Assembly: GCA_964521715.1 (NCBI GenBank)
Contig: CAZFSS010000033.1
Coordinates: 1-47,251 of the forward strand
From: DAOVRD01 sp964521715
GTDB lineage: Bacteria; Planctomycetota; Brocadiia; SM23-32
DNA: 47,251 nt
Reading direction: 5' to 3'
Of this stretch, positions 27,339 to 35,974 are shown in pieces. Positions within the stretch are counted from its first letter, which is position 1; each line of letters opens with the position of its first letter. The position numbers and the translations under genes are program-made. Under the pieces are notes generated by a model, which did no database searches, was not told the origin of the DNA, and saw only the letters and a list, made by a program, of their open reading frames with translations.

Positions 27339-28328
27339 ATGGCAAGCGCCGACGGCCGGGATTCGCTGGAGGAGCTGCTTCGCCGGGCGGCCGGATCAGG
27401 ACCCTTTACGGACCGCGACGCAGCCGAAGCCCTCCGCCACGTGACGTCCGACCCCGTCACCGCCGCGTTCCGCGCGCTCGGCATCGACCTGAGCGGCGGG
27501 GCAGGGGAGAGGCTGCGGCTGTTCCGCCGGACGGCCGGCCTCTGCCCGGCCGTGCGCCTGGACGTGGCGGGGCACCAGGTCGACGCGACAGTCACCCCGA
27601 TCGAGCTATGGAAGTTCTATCTGCCTATCTGCCAGGCACTTGCGATTCTCCTGCCGCCGGGGGATCGGTTGCTTGTCGGCGTGGCGGGCCCCGGGGCGTC
27701 CGGGAAGTCCGTCCTTGCGGCCGTCCTCCGGCAGGCGATCGACAGCGGGCTCGGCGAGATGGGAGTGAGGGCGGCGCCGTGTCCGATGGACGGCTTCCAC
27801 TATCCGAACGCCTACCTCGACACCCACTTCGTCGCGGACGATGCCGGGGCGCGCGTGCCCTTGCGCGCCTTCAAGGGCTCGCCCCGAAGCTTCGACGCGG
27901 AGGCTTTCCTGGACTGCCTTCGGCGCCTCAAGGGCGATCGGTTCGTCACGGTCCCCCGGTATGACCGGCAGGTGCACGACCCCGTTGCGGACGGCTTCCG
28001 CATCGGGCCGGAGGACCGGGTGGTGCTGGTCGAGGGCAACTTCCTGCTGCTCGATCGCGGGGCGTTCGGCGCCGTGGCCGACATGCTGGACCTGTCCCTC
28101 TTCATCGTCCAGCCGTTCGAGGTCATCCGTGACGCGATGGTCGTCCGCCACGTCCTGGGCGGCCGCTCGGAGGAGGATGCACGCGCGCATTTCGAGCGGG
28201 CGGACAGGAGGAACTACGAGATCTGCATGGACACGGCGCAGCGGGCGGACCTGATCGTTCGTCGGGATGCGGACCAGCGCATCGTTGCAGTGGAAGCGGG
28301 CCCGCAGCGCGCCGCCGGTCCGGGCTGA
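27339..28328 (+). CDS. Nucleoside/sugar kinase-like P-loop protein (YggC type)
   Basis: A 329-residue protein with an N-terminal region of about 100 residues and a uridine-kinase/pantothenate-kinase-like P-loop domain: Walker A GPGASGKS at 117-124, PMDGFHYPNAYLD, and VVLVEGNFLLLD. The PMDGFH motif and layout match the YggC/FrcK-like 'nucleoside/nucleotide kinase family', where sugar or nucleoside phosphorylation is suspected. It is coupled to the M42 peptidase gene (six-base gap). The N-terminal region is not recognised. Substrate unknown. Confidence 0.8.
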   Translation: MASADGRDSLEELLRRAAGSGPFTDRDAAEALRHVTSDPVTAAFRALGIDLSGGAGERLRLFRRTAGLCPAVRLDVAGHQVDATVTPIELWKFYLPICQALAILLPPGDRLLVGVAGPGASGKSVLAAVLRQAIDSGLGEMGVRAAPCPMDGFHYPNAYLDTHFVADDAGARVPLRAFKGSPRSFDAEAFLDCLRRLKGDRFVTVPRYDRQVHDPVADGFRIGPEDRVVLVEGNFLLLDRGAFGAVADMLDLSLFIVQPFEVIRDAMVVRHVLGGRSEEDARAHFERADRRNYEICMDTAQRADLIVRRDADQRIVAVEAGPQRAAGPG

Positions 28329-28371
28329 CGGGCCGCACGGCCGTCCCCGGCCGGGCGCTCCGGGCGCATGT

Positions 28372-28400
28372 TTGATTCGCGGCCGGGCCTGTGCTATAAG
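28372..28400 (+). promoter_or_regulatory. Promoter of the first Gfo/Idh gene
   Basis: TTGATT (28372-28377), 17 bp, TATAAG (28395-28400) with an extended TG(C) just upstream of the -10 box. Confidence 0.65.
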
Positions 28401-28447
28401 GCCGGATCGGCAGCGCAGTGACGAACAGCCCAAGGGAGGAGCAGAGC

Positions 28448-29416
28448 GTGGCACTGGAGGTGGGATTCATCGGTTCGGGCGGCATTGCCAGGTCTCATAT
28501 GGACGCCCTGGACAAGGTGCCGGAAGTGCAGGTGGTCGCCTGTATGGATGTCGACGCCGACCGCGCTGCTGAGGCCGCTGCGCGCTTCGCGGGATGCGGC
28601 GCGTATACGGACGTGACCCAGATGCTGCGCTCGCATGACCTGGGGGCGGCCTACGTCTGCGTGCCTCCGCACGCTCACGGGGAGATCGAGCTGGCCCTGA
28701 TCAAGCGCGGCATCCCCTTCTTCGTGGAGAAGCCGATCGGCAGGGAGCGCAAGACGCCGCGGCGCATCCTCCAGGCGGTGAAGCGCAAGGGGCTGATCAC
28801 GTGCGTCGGCTACATGATGCGCTACCGGGAGACCGTGCGGCGCGTCAAGGAGCTGCTGGCCGAGGACGAGCCCGTCGTGGCACGGGGCGCCTGGATCGGC
28901 GGCATGCCGGGCGTTGCGTGGTGGCGGCGCAAGGACCAGGCCGGCGGCCAGATCAACGAGCAGACGACCCACGTCTTCGACCTGGCCCGCTACCTCTTCG
29001 GCGAGGTCAAGTCGGTCTTCTGCGCGGCCCGCAAGGGACTCATCAGGGGCGTGGACAACTACTCGGTCGAGGACGCCAGCATCTGCACGCTGGTCTTCGA
29101 GAGCGGCCTGCTGTGCGAGATCAGCAGCAGTTGCGCGGTCGGCATGGGGGAGGTCGGCCTGGAGGTGTTCACCCGCAACGCCCGGGCCAAGCTGGCGGGC
29201 TGGGACCTGTCCCTGACCCTCTCGAAAGGCGGCGAAACGCACCAGTACAAGTCCGCCGAGAACATCTTCCTGTGCGAGGACCGCGTCTTCGTGGATGCCG
29301 TCCTGAGCGGCGACGCCTCGCAGATCAAGAGCCCTTATGCCGACGCCGTTCGCACCCAGATGGTGACCTGCGCGGCCGACGAGTCCATGGAAAGCGGGCA
29401 GGTGACGAAGCCCTGA
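28448..29416 (+). CDS. Gfo/Idh/MocA family oxidoreductase (first copy)
   Basis: A 322-residue NAD(P)-dependent sugar or cyclitol dehydrogenase-like enzyme. The Rossmann motif VGFIGSGGIARSH is at the N-terminus and the family EKP motif occurs in FFVEKPIGR; the C-terminal alpha/beta domain starts near residue 125. The GTG at 28448 is chosen because GGGAGGA lies seven bases upstream (28434-28440); the GTG at 28418 lacks one. Substrate not predictable. It has its own promoter and is followed by a small membrane protein gene. Confidence 0.88.
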   Translation: MALEVGFIGSGGIARSHMDALDKVPEVQVVACMDVDADRAAEAAARFAGCGAYTDVTQMLRSHDLGAAYVCVPPHAHGEIELALIKRGIPFFVEKPIGRERKTPRRILQAVKRKGLITCVGYMMRYRETVRRVKELLAEDEPVVARGAWIGGMPGVAWWRRKDQAGGQINEQTTHVFDLARYLFGEVKSVFCAARKGLIRGVDNYSVEDASICTLVFESGLLCEISSSCAVGMGEVGLEVFTRNARAKLAGWDLSLTLSKGGETHQYKSAENIFLCEDRVFVDAVLSGDASQIKSPYADAVRTQMVTCAADESMESGQVTKP

Positions 29417-29468
29417 CGGGGGCTCGTAGACCGCCCGCTCAGCGCGCAACTGCTGTGGCGGAAGGGCC

Positions 29469-29825
29469 ATGAGGCGCGGGAACGACCATGAGCGGGGGCC
29501 GAGGGGGAACTGGTTCAGGCAGTACGTGATCGGCCTCGGCCTCGGCCTGGTGAGCGCCGTCTACGGCGTCATCGCCATGCTGACGCGCAACAGCTTCCTT
29601 CCGGGCCTCAAGGGGGGCAGTCACACGGTCACCGGCTCGCACGCGGTCGCCGTGGCGCTCGTGTACCTGGCCGGGGGGCTGTTCCTGGCCTTCCGCTTCT
29701 TCCTGGATCCGCGGTGCCGCGCCAGGCACACGCGGGCGGAGGTCTATCTGGCCGAGAACCTGCTGCTGATGCTGCTGATCGCGGCTGCCGTCTACGTGCT
29801 GCTCAGCGTCGGCACGGCCGGGTAG
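29469..29825 (+). CDS. Small three-helix membrane protein
   Basis: A 118-residue protein with three predicted membrane helices: YVIGLGLGLVSAVYGVIAML, AVAVALVYLAGGLFLAFRFF and NLLLMLLIAAAVYVLLSV. The short N-terminal tail is Arg-rich. No recognised family or catalytic motif. It begins 52 bases after the Gfo/Idh gene and is convergent with the lipoprotein gene at 29847 (21-base gap). Confidence 0.65.
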   Translation: MRRGNDHERGPRGNWFRQYVIGLGLGLVSAVYGVIAMLTRNSFLPGLKGGSHTVTGSHAVAVALVYLAGGLFLAFRFFLDPRCRARHTRAEVYLAENLLLMLLIAAAVYVLLSVGTAG

Positions 29826-29846
29826 GGCAGGGCCCGAACGCGCGGG

Positions 29847-30560
29847 CTATCCTTCGTCCAGGACCCTCTTCAGGTAGTCCTGAACGGACTCGCGGGCAGG
29901 GGCGCTTTCTTCGACCATCTCCGCGCCGGTTCGCCGGGCCCCGCTCCCCCCGACCATGTAGCGGAACCCGGCCCGGTAGAACCTGATGCGCATGTGGCGG
30001 TCCACGATAAACAAGCACGGCACCGCCGTCTCCTGCTCTGCGTCTGCCTCCTCGGACATGGTCTCGACGGCCGAGAGATCGTCGTAGTAGACGGGGAGCA
30101 TGATCTGCTGCTCACCCAGGAAGGAAGTGACGACGGCGGGCGGCTGAGTCTTCTCCGCGATGGTCAGGCCCCGCACCCTCCACTGGCGGTACGTCCGGAC
30201 CAGGTCGTCCACGTGCCGGACCGCCGCCCGTCCGGAGGACGTGTCCACGCTCCAGAACACCACGATCGTGACGTATCCCTCCAGGCCGGGCGCCAGAGCC
30301 TGTCGCTCGCCTTCGGCGTTCTCGACGTTGATGATGGGACAGGCGGGCGCCCTCTGGGCGGTGAAGTACTCCGTCTGGCTCGGCTGCTGCACGGGGACGG
30401 CCTCCGCTATGGTCTCCCAGAGGTCCTCCCCTGCGTCCGGCGAGAGCACCTGTGACCCGGCCTGCCCCGGCGGCGGCTCCGCCGTGCGCTGCGGCGCGGG
30501 CGCGCAGCCGGCAATGGCCGCCGCGCACAGCAGCGCCAGCAACGGCGCAGAACGCCCCAT
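29847..30560 (-). CDS. TlpA-like thioredoxin-fold lipoprotein without redox cysteines
   Basis: A 237-residue lipoprotein (lipobox IAGC, Cys19). Residues about 95-200 follow a TlpA/ResA thioredoxin-like pattern: VTIVVFWS for the first strand and helix, a later LPVYYD, and the cis-Pro region VPCLFIVD followed by RIRFYRAGF. The W-C-x-x-C-R site reads D106-TSSG-R111, so neither redox cysteine is present and disulfide exchange is excluded. A structural or chaperone role is possible. ATG 30560 has GGAGGAG upstream. It follows tmk by 37 bases and may be the end of the gpsA-tmk operon. Confidence 0.7.
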   Translation of the reverse strand: MGRSAPLLALLCAAAIAGCAPAPQRTAEPPPGQAGSQVLSPDAGEDLWETIAEAVPVQQPSQTEYFTAQRAPACPIINVENAEGERQALAPGLEGYVTIVVFWSVDTSSGRAAVRHVDDLVRTYRQWRVRGLTIAEKTQPPAVVTSFLGEQQIMLPVYYDDLSAVETMSEEADAEQETAVPCLFIVDRHMRIRFYRAGFRYMVGGSGARRTGAEMVEESAPARESVQDYLKRVLDEG

Positions 30561-30597
30561 TGCGTCTCCTCCAGACGAAACGATCATCAATGCCATT

Positions 30598-31296
30598 CTA
30601 CAACACTTCGCGCACGGCTGCCCAGACGGCTTCAGCGATTCTTTCGGGAGGCAGCACCGCGCCGCCCACAGCGCACGGGATGACGGTCCAGCCCTGCGGC
30701 GCCTGGCAGGCCAGCTCGCGATACGTCCGGGCCGTGGCTTCCAGGTACTCCATGTCTCGCTCGTGGATGTCCTGCTTCCCGGGCGGCCCTGCCGACCTGG
30801 TCCTGTCGGCCAGCAGCGCCGTCGCGTGGGCCGGTTGCATGTCGAGCAGGACGTGCAGATCCGGCCGAGGCAGCCCGAACACGCCGTACTCGAGGCGCTC
30901 CACCCATTCGAAGAAGGCGCGACGCTCCCGCCCGGCGGGCACCTTGCAGCCCTGGTGCGCCAGGTTGGCTGCGACGTAGCGGTTGCAGAGCACCAGGCGG
31001 CCTGCGGACAGCCATTCCCTGAGCTGGGAGGCGGCCTGCCACCGGTCGCACGCGTAGGGCAGGGCGGCCAGGTACGGGCTGACGTCGCCCGCGCGCGCCG
31101 CGAACTCCCCGCGGAGGTAGCGCTCTATCAGCTCCGCAAAAAAGCCCTGCCCGTAGCGCGGGAAGGAGACCTGCTGCACGGCGTATCCCTCGGCCCGGGC
31201 CCGGTCGGCCAGCAGCGCTGTCTGCGTCGTCTTGCCGCTGCCGTCAATGCCGCAGACGGCGATCAGGCGTCCCGGCTGGCTCTCCGGCGTCCCCAC
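30598..31296 (-). CDS. tmk: Thymidylate kinase
   Basis: A 232-residue dTMP kinase that makes dTDP for DNA synthesis. The P-loop GIDGSGKTTQT is near the N-terminus, with VSFPRYGQGFFAELIERYL matching the FPRY...IR.YL segment, and the conserved DR(Y/H) site reads NRYVAANLAHQG. The GTG start at 31296 is chosen because AGGAGGG lies nine bases upstream, overlapping the stop codon of the preceding gene, which implies translational coupling. The long in-frame sequence upstream belongs to the antisense of no gene and overlaps the uronate-isomerase-like gene in another frame. Confidence 0.88.
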   Translation of the reverse strand: MGTPESQPGRLIAVCGIDGSGKTTQTALLADRARAEGYAVQQVSFPRYGQGFFAELIERYLRGEFAARAGDVSPYLAALPYACDRWQAASQLREWLSAGRLVLCNRYVAANLAHQGCKVPAGRERRAFFEWVERLEYGVFGLPRPDLHVLLDMQPAHATALLADRTRSAGPPGKQDIHERDMEYLEATARTYRELACQAPQGWTVIPCAVGGAVLPPERIAEAVWAAVREVL

Positions 31297-31310
31297 GGAC
31301 GGTTGCCCTC

Positions 31311-32594
31311 CTACAGGCGGAAGATGCGGATCGCGTTCTCCCGGAGCAGCAGGCGAGCGATCTCGAGCGCCTGCGTCTCGGCGCCGAGGCCGGCCTCCAC
31401 GAATTCCCGCGCCAGCACGCGCGCCAGCACCCGGCGGTACATGTTGAACTTGGCCAGCCCGAACTCCAGCTTGTACATGTCGCTGTAGTAGCCTATGAGC
31501 TTCGTCTTCGGCACGCTCTGGAGCCGCGCCGCCAGGTCGCGGGCGATGTAGGCCGGCACGTTGGCATACCACCAGTGGCCGCTCACGACCACGTTCTGCA
31601 GTATCCAGCCGTAGCTGGCCAGCTCCTGGGCCTGGCTGTCGCTCAGGACGGACAGGCAGAAAGCCACGTCGGGGAAGGCGTTCAAAAGGGACAGCAGTCC
31701 GCGCAGCGTGTCCCCCGACTGGGGAAGGTCCGTCCCCTGCGGCACGCCATGGGCGTAGGCGTCGCGCAGCGCGCCGTACATCACCTGCACGGGCAGGCCG
31801 CAGTCCCGGCAGAGGCTGACCAGCTCGAAGAGTACGCCACTCTGGAGCACTTCCTCGTCGGCCCGTACCAGCGGGAGGCCGCGAGCCGCCTTTATGAGGG
31901 CCCGCGCGAGATCCCCGTCCTCGAGGACGAACGTGCGGAAGTGCGGCGGCAGGGAGATGGCCGCGCTCTTCGCGCCGGCCTGCCTGAAGCGCTCGACCAC
32001 GGCGGCCAGGGCGTGCCTGAGGCCCTGCACGTCCGTCACGGCGAATCCAACGGCGCCAGCCAGGGCGTCCCTGACGGCCGCGTCGCCCATCTTGAACACG
32101 AGCGAGTCCGCCCGCAGGCAGGGTACGAACAGCTTCGTGTCGATCGCGTCCAGATCCTCGTCGAAGTTGTTGGTCAGGAAGACCCTCTCGATGCGGGACT
32201 GGCGCATGATCTCCCGGGCGCGGTCGGGCCGGTCGGCGCTTGCGGCGACCGCTTCGGCCAGGGGCTGCCAGTTCTGCCGCGTCAGGCGGCTTTCCTCGAA
32301 GCCAAACAGCTCCCGCGCCAGCTCGATCAGCCAGCCGTACTGGACGGTATTGCTGATGGCCGCCATGCCCTCCAGCAGGCGCGGGATCATCTGCTCGTCG
32401 CGTAGGTGCGGGTCTATGGCGTCCCTGCTCATCCCGGCGCTGTGGGCCAGCTCGGTGTAGTAGTGGTAGCCGAGGATGTCCCGGAGCGAGCGCGCGAACG
32501 GCTCCCCTGCGGGGACGTGCGAATGGACGTCGATGGCTTCCACCTGCATGATCTCGTCCAGCAGGCGTCGCTCCAGGTCCTGCGAGGCAGGCAT
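31311..32594 (-). CDS. Uronate-isomerase-like amidohydrolase-fold protein
   Basis: A 427-residue protein of the amidohydrolase superfamily that looks closest to glucuronate isomerase (UxaC). The N-terminal metal pair is His24 and His26 in DVHSHVPAGE. The C-terminal stretch SGHWWYANVPAYIARDL, then KLIGYYSDMYKLEF..AKFNMYRRVLARVL follows the UxaC pattern (WWF.D....Q, TDSRSFLSY.RHEYFRR). Uronate isomerases use it to interconvert glucuronate and fructuronate, but several signature residues differ, so the reaction is uncertain. ATG 32594 has TTGGAG upstream. It sits between the PFL-family gene (26-base gap) and tmk (14-base gap). Confidence 0.7.
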   Translation of the reverse strand: MPASQDLERRLLDEIMQVEAIDVHSHVPAGEPFARSLRDILGYHYYTELAHSAGMSRDAIDPHLRDEQMIPRLLEGMAAISNTVQYGWLIELARELFGFEESRLTRQNWQPLAEAVAASADRPDRAREIMRQSRIERVFLTNNFDEDLDAIDTKLFVPCLRADSLVFKMGDAAVRDALAGAVGFAVTDVQGLRHALAAVVERFRQAGAKSAAISLPPHFRTFVLEDGDLARALIKAARGLPLVRADEEVLQSGVLFELVSLCRDCGLPVQVMYGALRDAYAHGVPQGTDLPQSGDTLRGLLSLLNAFPDVAFCLSVLSDSQAQELASYGWILQNVVVSGHWWYANVPAYIARDLAARLQSVPKTKLIGYYSDMYKLEFGLAKFNMYRRVLARVLAREFVEAGLGAETQALEIARLLLRENAIRIFRL

Positions 32595-32620
32595 GCTGTG
32601 CTCCAATGCTTGCGGGTGCG

Positions 32621-33991
32621 CTAGTTGTTCAGCGACTGCAACGGCGCCGGTACCCTGCCCCCGTGACGCACGAACTCGGCGGCGCCTCCGGCGGCCCGCA
32701 CCGGCATGATGACGCTCTGGCCGAACAGGCCGCCGAAGACGGCGGTCTCGCCGGCCGCCTTCCCGGGCACGGGGATGACGCGCACGGACGTCGTCTTGCG
32801 GTTGACCACGCCGATGCTCATCTCGTCGGCGATCAGGGCGGCTATCGTCTCCGCGTCGGTATCGCCGGGGATCGCGATCATGTCCAGCCCGACCGAGCAG
32901 ATGCTGGTGATGGCCTCGAGCTTCTCGAGGGTCAGGTCGCCCCTGCGCGCCGCTTCGGCCAGGGCCCGGTCCTCGCTGACGGGCACGAAGGCGCCGCTCA
33001 GCCCGCCCACGGAGGACGATGCGAACAGGCCGCCCTTCTTGACCGCGTCGTTAAGCAGGGCCACGGCGGCCGTCGAACCCGGCGCGCCTATGCGGCTGAT
33101 CCCCATGGCCCCCAGCACTTCGCCCACGCTGTCGCCCACCCTCGGCGTCGGCGCCAGGGACAGGTCCACGATGCCGAACTCGACGCCGAGCCGCGCCGCC
33201 ACCTCGCGCCCGATCAGCTCTCCAACGCGCGTGACTCGGAAGGAGGTCCTCTTGATCTGGTCGGCGATCTCGCCCAGGTCCGCCTCGGGCTCCTGTTCGC
33301 GAAGCCGCTCGATGGCGCGCTTGACCACGCCGGGCCCGCTCACGCCGATGTTGACCACGCAGTCCGGCTCCCCGTACCCCATGTAGGCGCCCGCCATGAA
33401 GGGGTTGTCCTCGGGGATGTTGGCGAAGACCATCAGCTTCGCCGCGCCGAACCCGTCGCGGGCCGACGTCCTGCGCGCCACGTCCAACACCTGCGGGGCA
33501 ACCAGGTTGATGGCGTCCACGTTGATGCCCGCCGCCGTGCTGGCCACGTTCACCGACGCGCAGACCCTGTCCGTCTCGCTCAGGGAGCGTGGTATGGACC
33601 GGATGAGGGCCTCGTCGGTCGGAGTCATTCCCTTCTGCACGAGGGCCGTGAATCCCCCGACCAGGTCCACGTTCACTTCCTGCGCGGACCTGTCCAGGGA
33701 TCGTGCAAGCTGGAACAGGGCTTCCTCCGACCCTCCGCAGACCAGGCCGCTGGCCGGCGTCACGGCCAGGCGCTTGTTGACGATCGGTATGCCGTATCGT
33801 CCGCTGATCTCGTTGCAGACGCGCACCAGGCTGCCGGCCTTGCGGTTGACCTTCAGGGCCACCTTCCGGCAGAGGCGGTCGATGTCCGGGTCGCAGCAGT
33901 CCAGCAGGCTGATGCCCAGCGTCACCGTGCGCACGTCCAGGTTCTCCTCCTGGACCATCCGCAGCGTGGTCATGATGTCTTCGGTCTTCAC
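32621..33991 (-). CDS. PFL family protein (UPF0210)
   Basis: A 456-residue member of the UPF0210/DUF711 family, which has a pyruvate-formate-lyase-like fold but no known reaction. The N-terminal VRTVTLGISLLDC and long Gly/Ala-rich alpha/beta body, with repeated GG(L)SGAFVPVSED-type loops, match the family, and length is standard (~450). The GTG start at 33991 overlaps the stop of the ACT-domain gene by four bases (GTGA), with GGGAGG eight bases upstream. ACT (UPF0237) plus PFL (UPF0210) is a conserved pair across bacteria and archaea, suggesting amino-acid or small-molecule sensing by the ACT partner. Confidence 0.9.
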   Translation of the reverse strand: MKTEDIMTTLRMVQEENLDVRTVTLGISLLDCCDPDIDRLCRKVALKVNRKAGSLVRVCNEISGRYGIPIVNKRLAVTPASGLVCGGSEEALFQLARSLDRSAQEVNVDLVGGFTALVQKGMTPTDEALIRSIPRSLSETDRVCASVNVASTAAGINVDAINLVAPQVLDVARRTSARDGFGAAKLMVFANIPEDNPFMAGAYMGYGEPDCVVNIGVSGPGVVKRAIERLREQEPEADLGEIADQIKRTSFRVTRVGELIGREVAARLGVEFGIVDLSLAPTPRVGDSVGEVLGAMGISRIGAPGSTAAVALLNDAVKKGGLFASSSVGGLSGAFVPVSEDRALAEAARRGDLTLEKLEAITSICSVGLDMIAIPGDTDAETIAALIADEMSIGVVNRKTTSVRVIPVPGKAAGETAVFGGLFGQSVIMPVRAAGGAAEFVRHGGRVPAPLQSLNN

Positions 33992-34584
33992 GGGCCTCGC
34001 CTCCCGTTCTGCGGCGCCTTGGGCGTGCTGTGGCGGAAGTCCACGTGGCTCGTCGCCAGGAAGACGTCCTCGTGCTGCAGGCTCACGCGCATCTGCTCCT
34101 CGGGCCACAGGGCCTCCACGTCCGTCCGAAGGTGCTCCACGGCAAGTCGGCGCGGCACCTGGAGCTGAGCTATCAGAAGGAACTGCCCGTCGTGCACGTA
34201 CGCGTAGAGGTCTTCGATGTTGACGTTGCGGCTTGCCAGGTACGAGCTGACCCGCCTGATGATGCCCTTGCGGTCGGCGCCTTGGACGGTGAGGATGAAC
34301 CGGTCGGCGTCCTTGACGATGGGCTCCGGCTCCAGCACGCGCCGCTCCTTCACGCTGACCTCCAGCTCCCCGGGTGCGGCGCTCTCCTTGACGGCGCCGG
34401 CCAAAGCGGCCGGCTCCACAGACTCGTCGAACCGGACGGTGAGGATGATGGTGAAATAGCCCTGCAGGACGGTCTGGCTGATCGCGTCGATGTTGCCGCC
34501 CAGCTCCGTGATCGCCTGTGTCAGGCCGGCCACAATCCCCGGCCGGTCAAGCGACATCACGCTGAGCACGAAGTCCCTGGGCAT
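33988..34584 (-). CDS. Tandem ACT-domain regulator-like protein
   Basis: A 198-residue protein with two ACT domains, at about residues 5-80 (FVLSVMSLDRPGIVAGLTQAI) and 92-165 (FILTVQGADRKGIIRRVSSYL), each with the DRPGI/DRKGI loop that binds small ligands, usually amino acids. The usual partner of UPF0210 is a single-ACT protein of ~90 residues, so this is a doubled form, like GcvR. The last 30 residues are polar and likely flexible. It starts three bases after gpsA and overlaps the PFL gene by four bases. Confidence 0.88.
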   Translation of the reverse strand: MPRDFVLSVMSLDRPGIVAGLTQAITELGGNIDAISQTVLQGYFTIILTVRFDESVEPAALAGAVKESAAPGELEVSVKERRVLEPEPIVKDADRFILTVQGADRKGIIRRVSSYLASRNVNIEDLYAYVHDGQFLLIAQLQVPRRLAVEHLRTDVEALWPEEQMRVSLQHEDVFLATSHVDFRHSTPKAPQNGRRGP

Positions 34585-34587
34585 GTG

Positions 34588-35631
34588 CTATGGCCCTTTC
34601 CGCAGTCTGTCCTGCTCGGGCCGGGGCGTCCTCTGCATCAGTTCCATGCCGGCCTCCAGGGGCGGCTTCCCCTCGAAAAGCACCTCGTAGACCGCGCGCG
34701 ATATGGGCATGTCGACGCCGTGCCTGTCCGCCAGGGCACAGGCCGACCGCGTCGTCCTGACCCCCTCGGCCACCTGGTCCATGCTTGCCAGTATCTCGTC
34801 CAGCGTCTCGCCGCGGCCAATGCGCATCCCCACGGCCCGGTTGCGGCCGTAGGGGCTTATGCAGGTCGTGATCAGGTCGCCGAGGCCGCTCAGCCCGGCA
34901 AAGGTCTCTGCCCGCCCGCCCATCGCCACGCCGAGCCGCGTGATCTCCGCCAGCCCGCGCGTCAACAGGGCGCTCTTGGCGTTGTCCCCGAAGTCCAGCC
35001 CGTCGCACATGCCCGCCGCTATCGCGATCACGTTCTTGAGCGCCGACCCCAGCTCCACCCCGAGCGCGTCCGTGTTCGTGTAGACCCGGAAGGACGCGCA
35101 CATGAAGATGCGCTGCACCCGCGCCGCCAGCTCGGGCGCCCGGCTAGTGGCCACGATCGTCGTGGGCAGGCCGCGCGCCACTTCCTCGGCATGGCTCGGA
35201 CCGTAGAGGCCCGCCAGGGCCAGGTCCTCCCCGCACACGTCGCCGACGATTTGACTGCCGAGCAGTTGCGTCCCCTCCTCGATCCCCTTGGCGACGTTCA
35301 CGATGAGCTGGCCTTCCCTCAAGTGCTCGGCCACCTGCTCGGACACGCTGCGCAGGTAGACCGTCGGCGTGGCCATGACGACGACGTCGCCCGACGGCAC
35401 GCATTCGGCTACGTCCGACGTCAGGCCGACGGAGACGGGGATCCTGATGCCAGCCAGGTAGCGCGGGTTGAAGCGAGTCTCGCGCACCGAACGCACGTAC
35501 TCAGGCTCCACGCCCCAGATCGTCGCACGGTGCCCGTTGCCGTCCAGCAGGAGAGCCAGCGCAGTGCCCCAGCCGCCGCATCCGACCACGGCGACGCGCA
35601 ATCCGGTCTCTGGTGGTTCATCATGCGCCAT
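34588..35631 (-). CDS. gpsA: NAD(P)-dependent glycerol-3-phosphate dehydrogenase
   Basis: A 347-residue GpsA, which reduces dihydroxyacetone phosphate to sn-glycerol 3-phosphate for phospholipid synthesis. The dinucleotide motif GCGGWGTALA is at 17-26, VAKGIEEGTQ and the catalytic-lysine segment ELGSALKNVIAIAAGM are present, and GLGDLITTC..P.GRNR completes the family signature. Length is typical. First gene of the minus-strand operon gpsA, ACT, PFL, uronate-isomerase-like, tmk. Confidence 0.95.
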   Translation of the reverse strand: MAHDEPPETGLRVAVVGCGGWGTALALLLDGNGHRATIWGVEPEYVRSVRETRFNPRYLAGIRIPVSVGLTSDVAECVPSGDVVVMATPTVYLRSVSEQVAEHLREGQLIVNVAKGIEEGTQLLGSQIVGDVCGEDLALAGLYGPSHAEEVARGLPTTIVATSRAPELAARVQRIFMCASFRVYTNTDALGVELGSALKNVIAIAAGMCDGLDFGDNAKSALLTRGLAEITRLGVAMGGRAETFAGLSGLGDLITTCISPYGRNRAVGMRIGRGETLDEILASMDQVAEGVRTTRSACALADRHGVDMPISRAVYEVLFEGKPPLEAGMELMQRTPRPEQDRLRKGP

Positions 35632-35699
35632 GGGCGCCAGGCAACTCCAACCACGTTCGGGGACGCCGGGCCCGCCTCGCCGCCACCGGCCAAAGCTAG

Positions 35700-35727
35700 A
35701 TTATATGGCTTGAAGGGCGTGTTTCAA
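35700..35727 (-). promoter_or_regulatory. Promoter of the gpsA-tmk operon
   Basis: On the minus strand TTGAAA (35727-35722), 16 bp, TATAAT (35705-35700), about 70 bases before the gpsA ATG at 35631. Confidence 0.65.
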
Positions 35728-35733
35728 GGCCCT

Positions 35734-35761
35734 GTGGGGGCGGTCCGTGGACGGCCCCTAC
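35734..35761. repeat. 28-bp dispersed palindrome (copy 2)
   Basis: GTGGGGGCGG...CGGCCCCTAC, an imperfect copy of the dispersed inverted repeat, in the divergent gap between gpsA and the first prepilin cassette. Confidence 0.7.
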
Positions 35762-35862
35762 GCGGCTGTTGGGGCCCCGGCGGGGCATCTTGAGGCCCTG
35801 GGGCCGAACGGCTGCGGTCAGGCCTTCAGAGGGCGCCCTGCGGCGTTGCGTTTCAAGGCCCT

Positions 35863-35890
35863 GCAGGAGCGGTTCGGGAACCGCCCCTAC
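35863..35890. repeat. 28-bp palindrome (copy 3, in cassette 1)
   Basis: GCAGGAGCGGTTCG / GGAACCGCCCCTAC, a slightly imperfect inverted repeat. It lies at the same distance (78 bases) before the -35 box as the palindromes in cassettes 2 and 3. Confidence 0.75.
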
Positions 35891-35940
35891 GGCCTGCGGC
35901 AGGGGCCGGGCGCCAATCCGCAGAAGACCGTTTTTTCCGC

Positions 35941-35969
35941 TTGACAAGGCGAATTGGGTCTGGTAATAT
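35941..35969 (+). promoter_or_regulatory. Promoter of prepilin cassette 1
   Basis: TTGACA (35941-35946), 17 bp, TAATAT (35964-35969) preceded by an extended TGG. The -35 box is perfect. Transcription should start near 35975-35977, at the base of the leader's first hairpin. Confidence 0.85.
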
Positions 35970-35974
35970 ACCGC

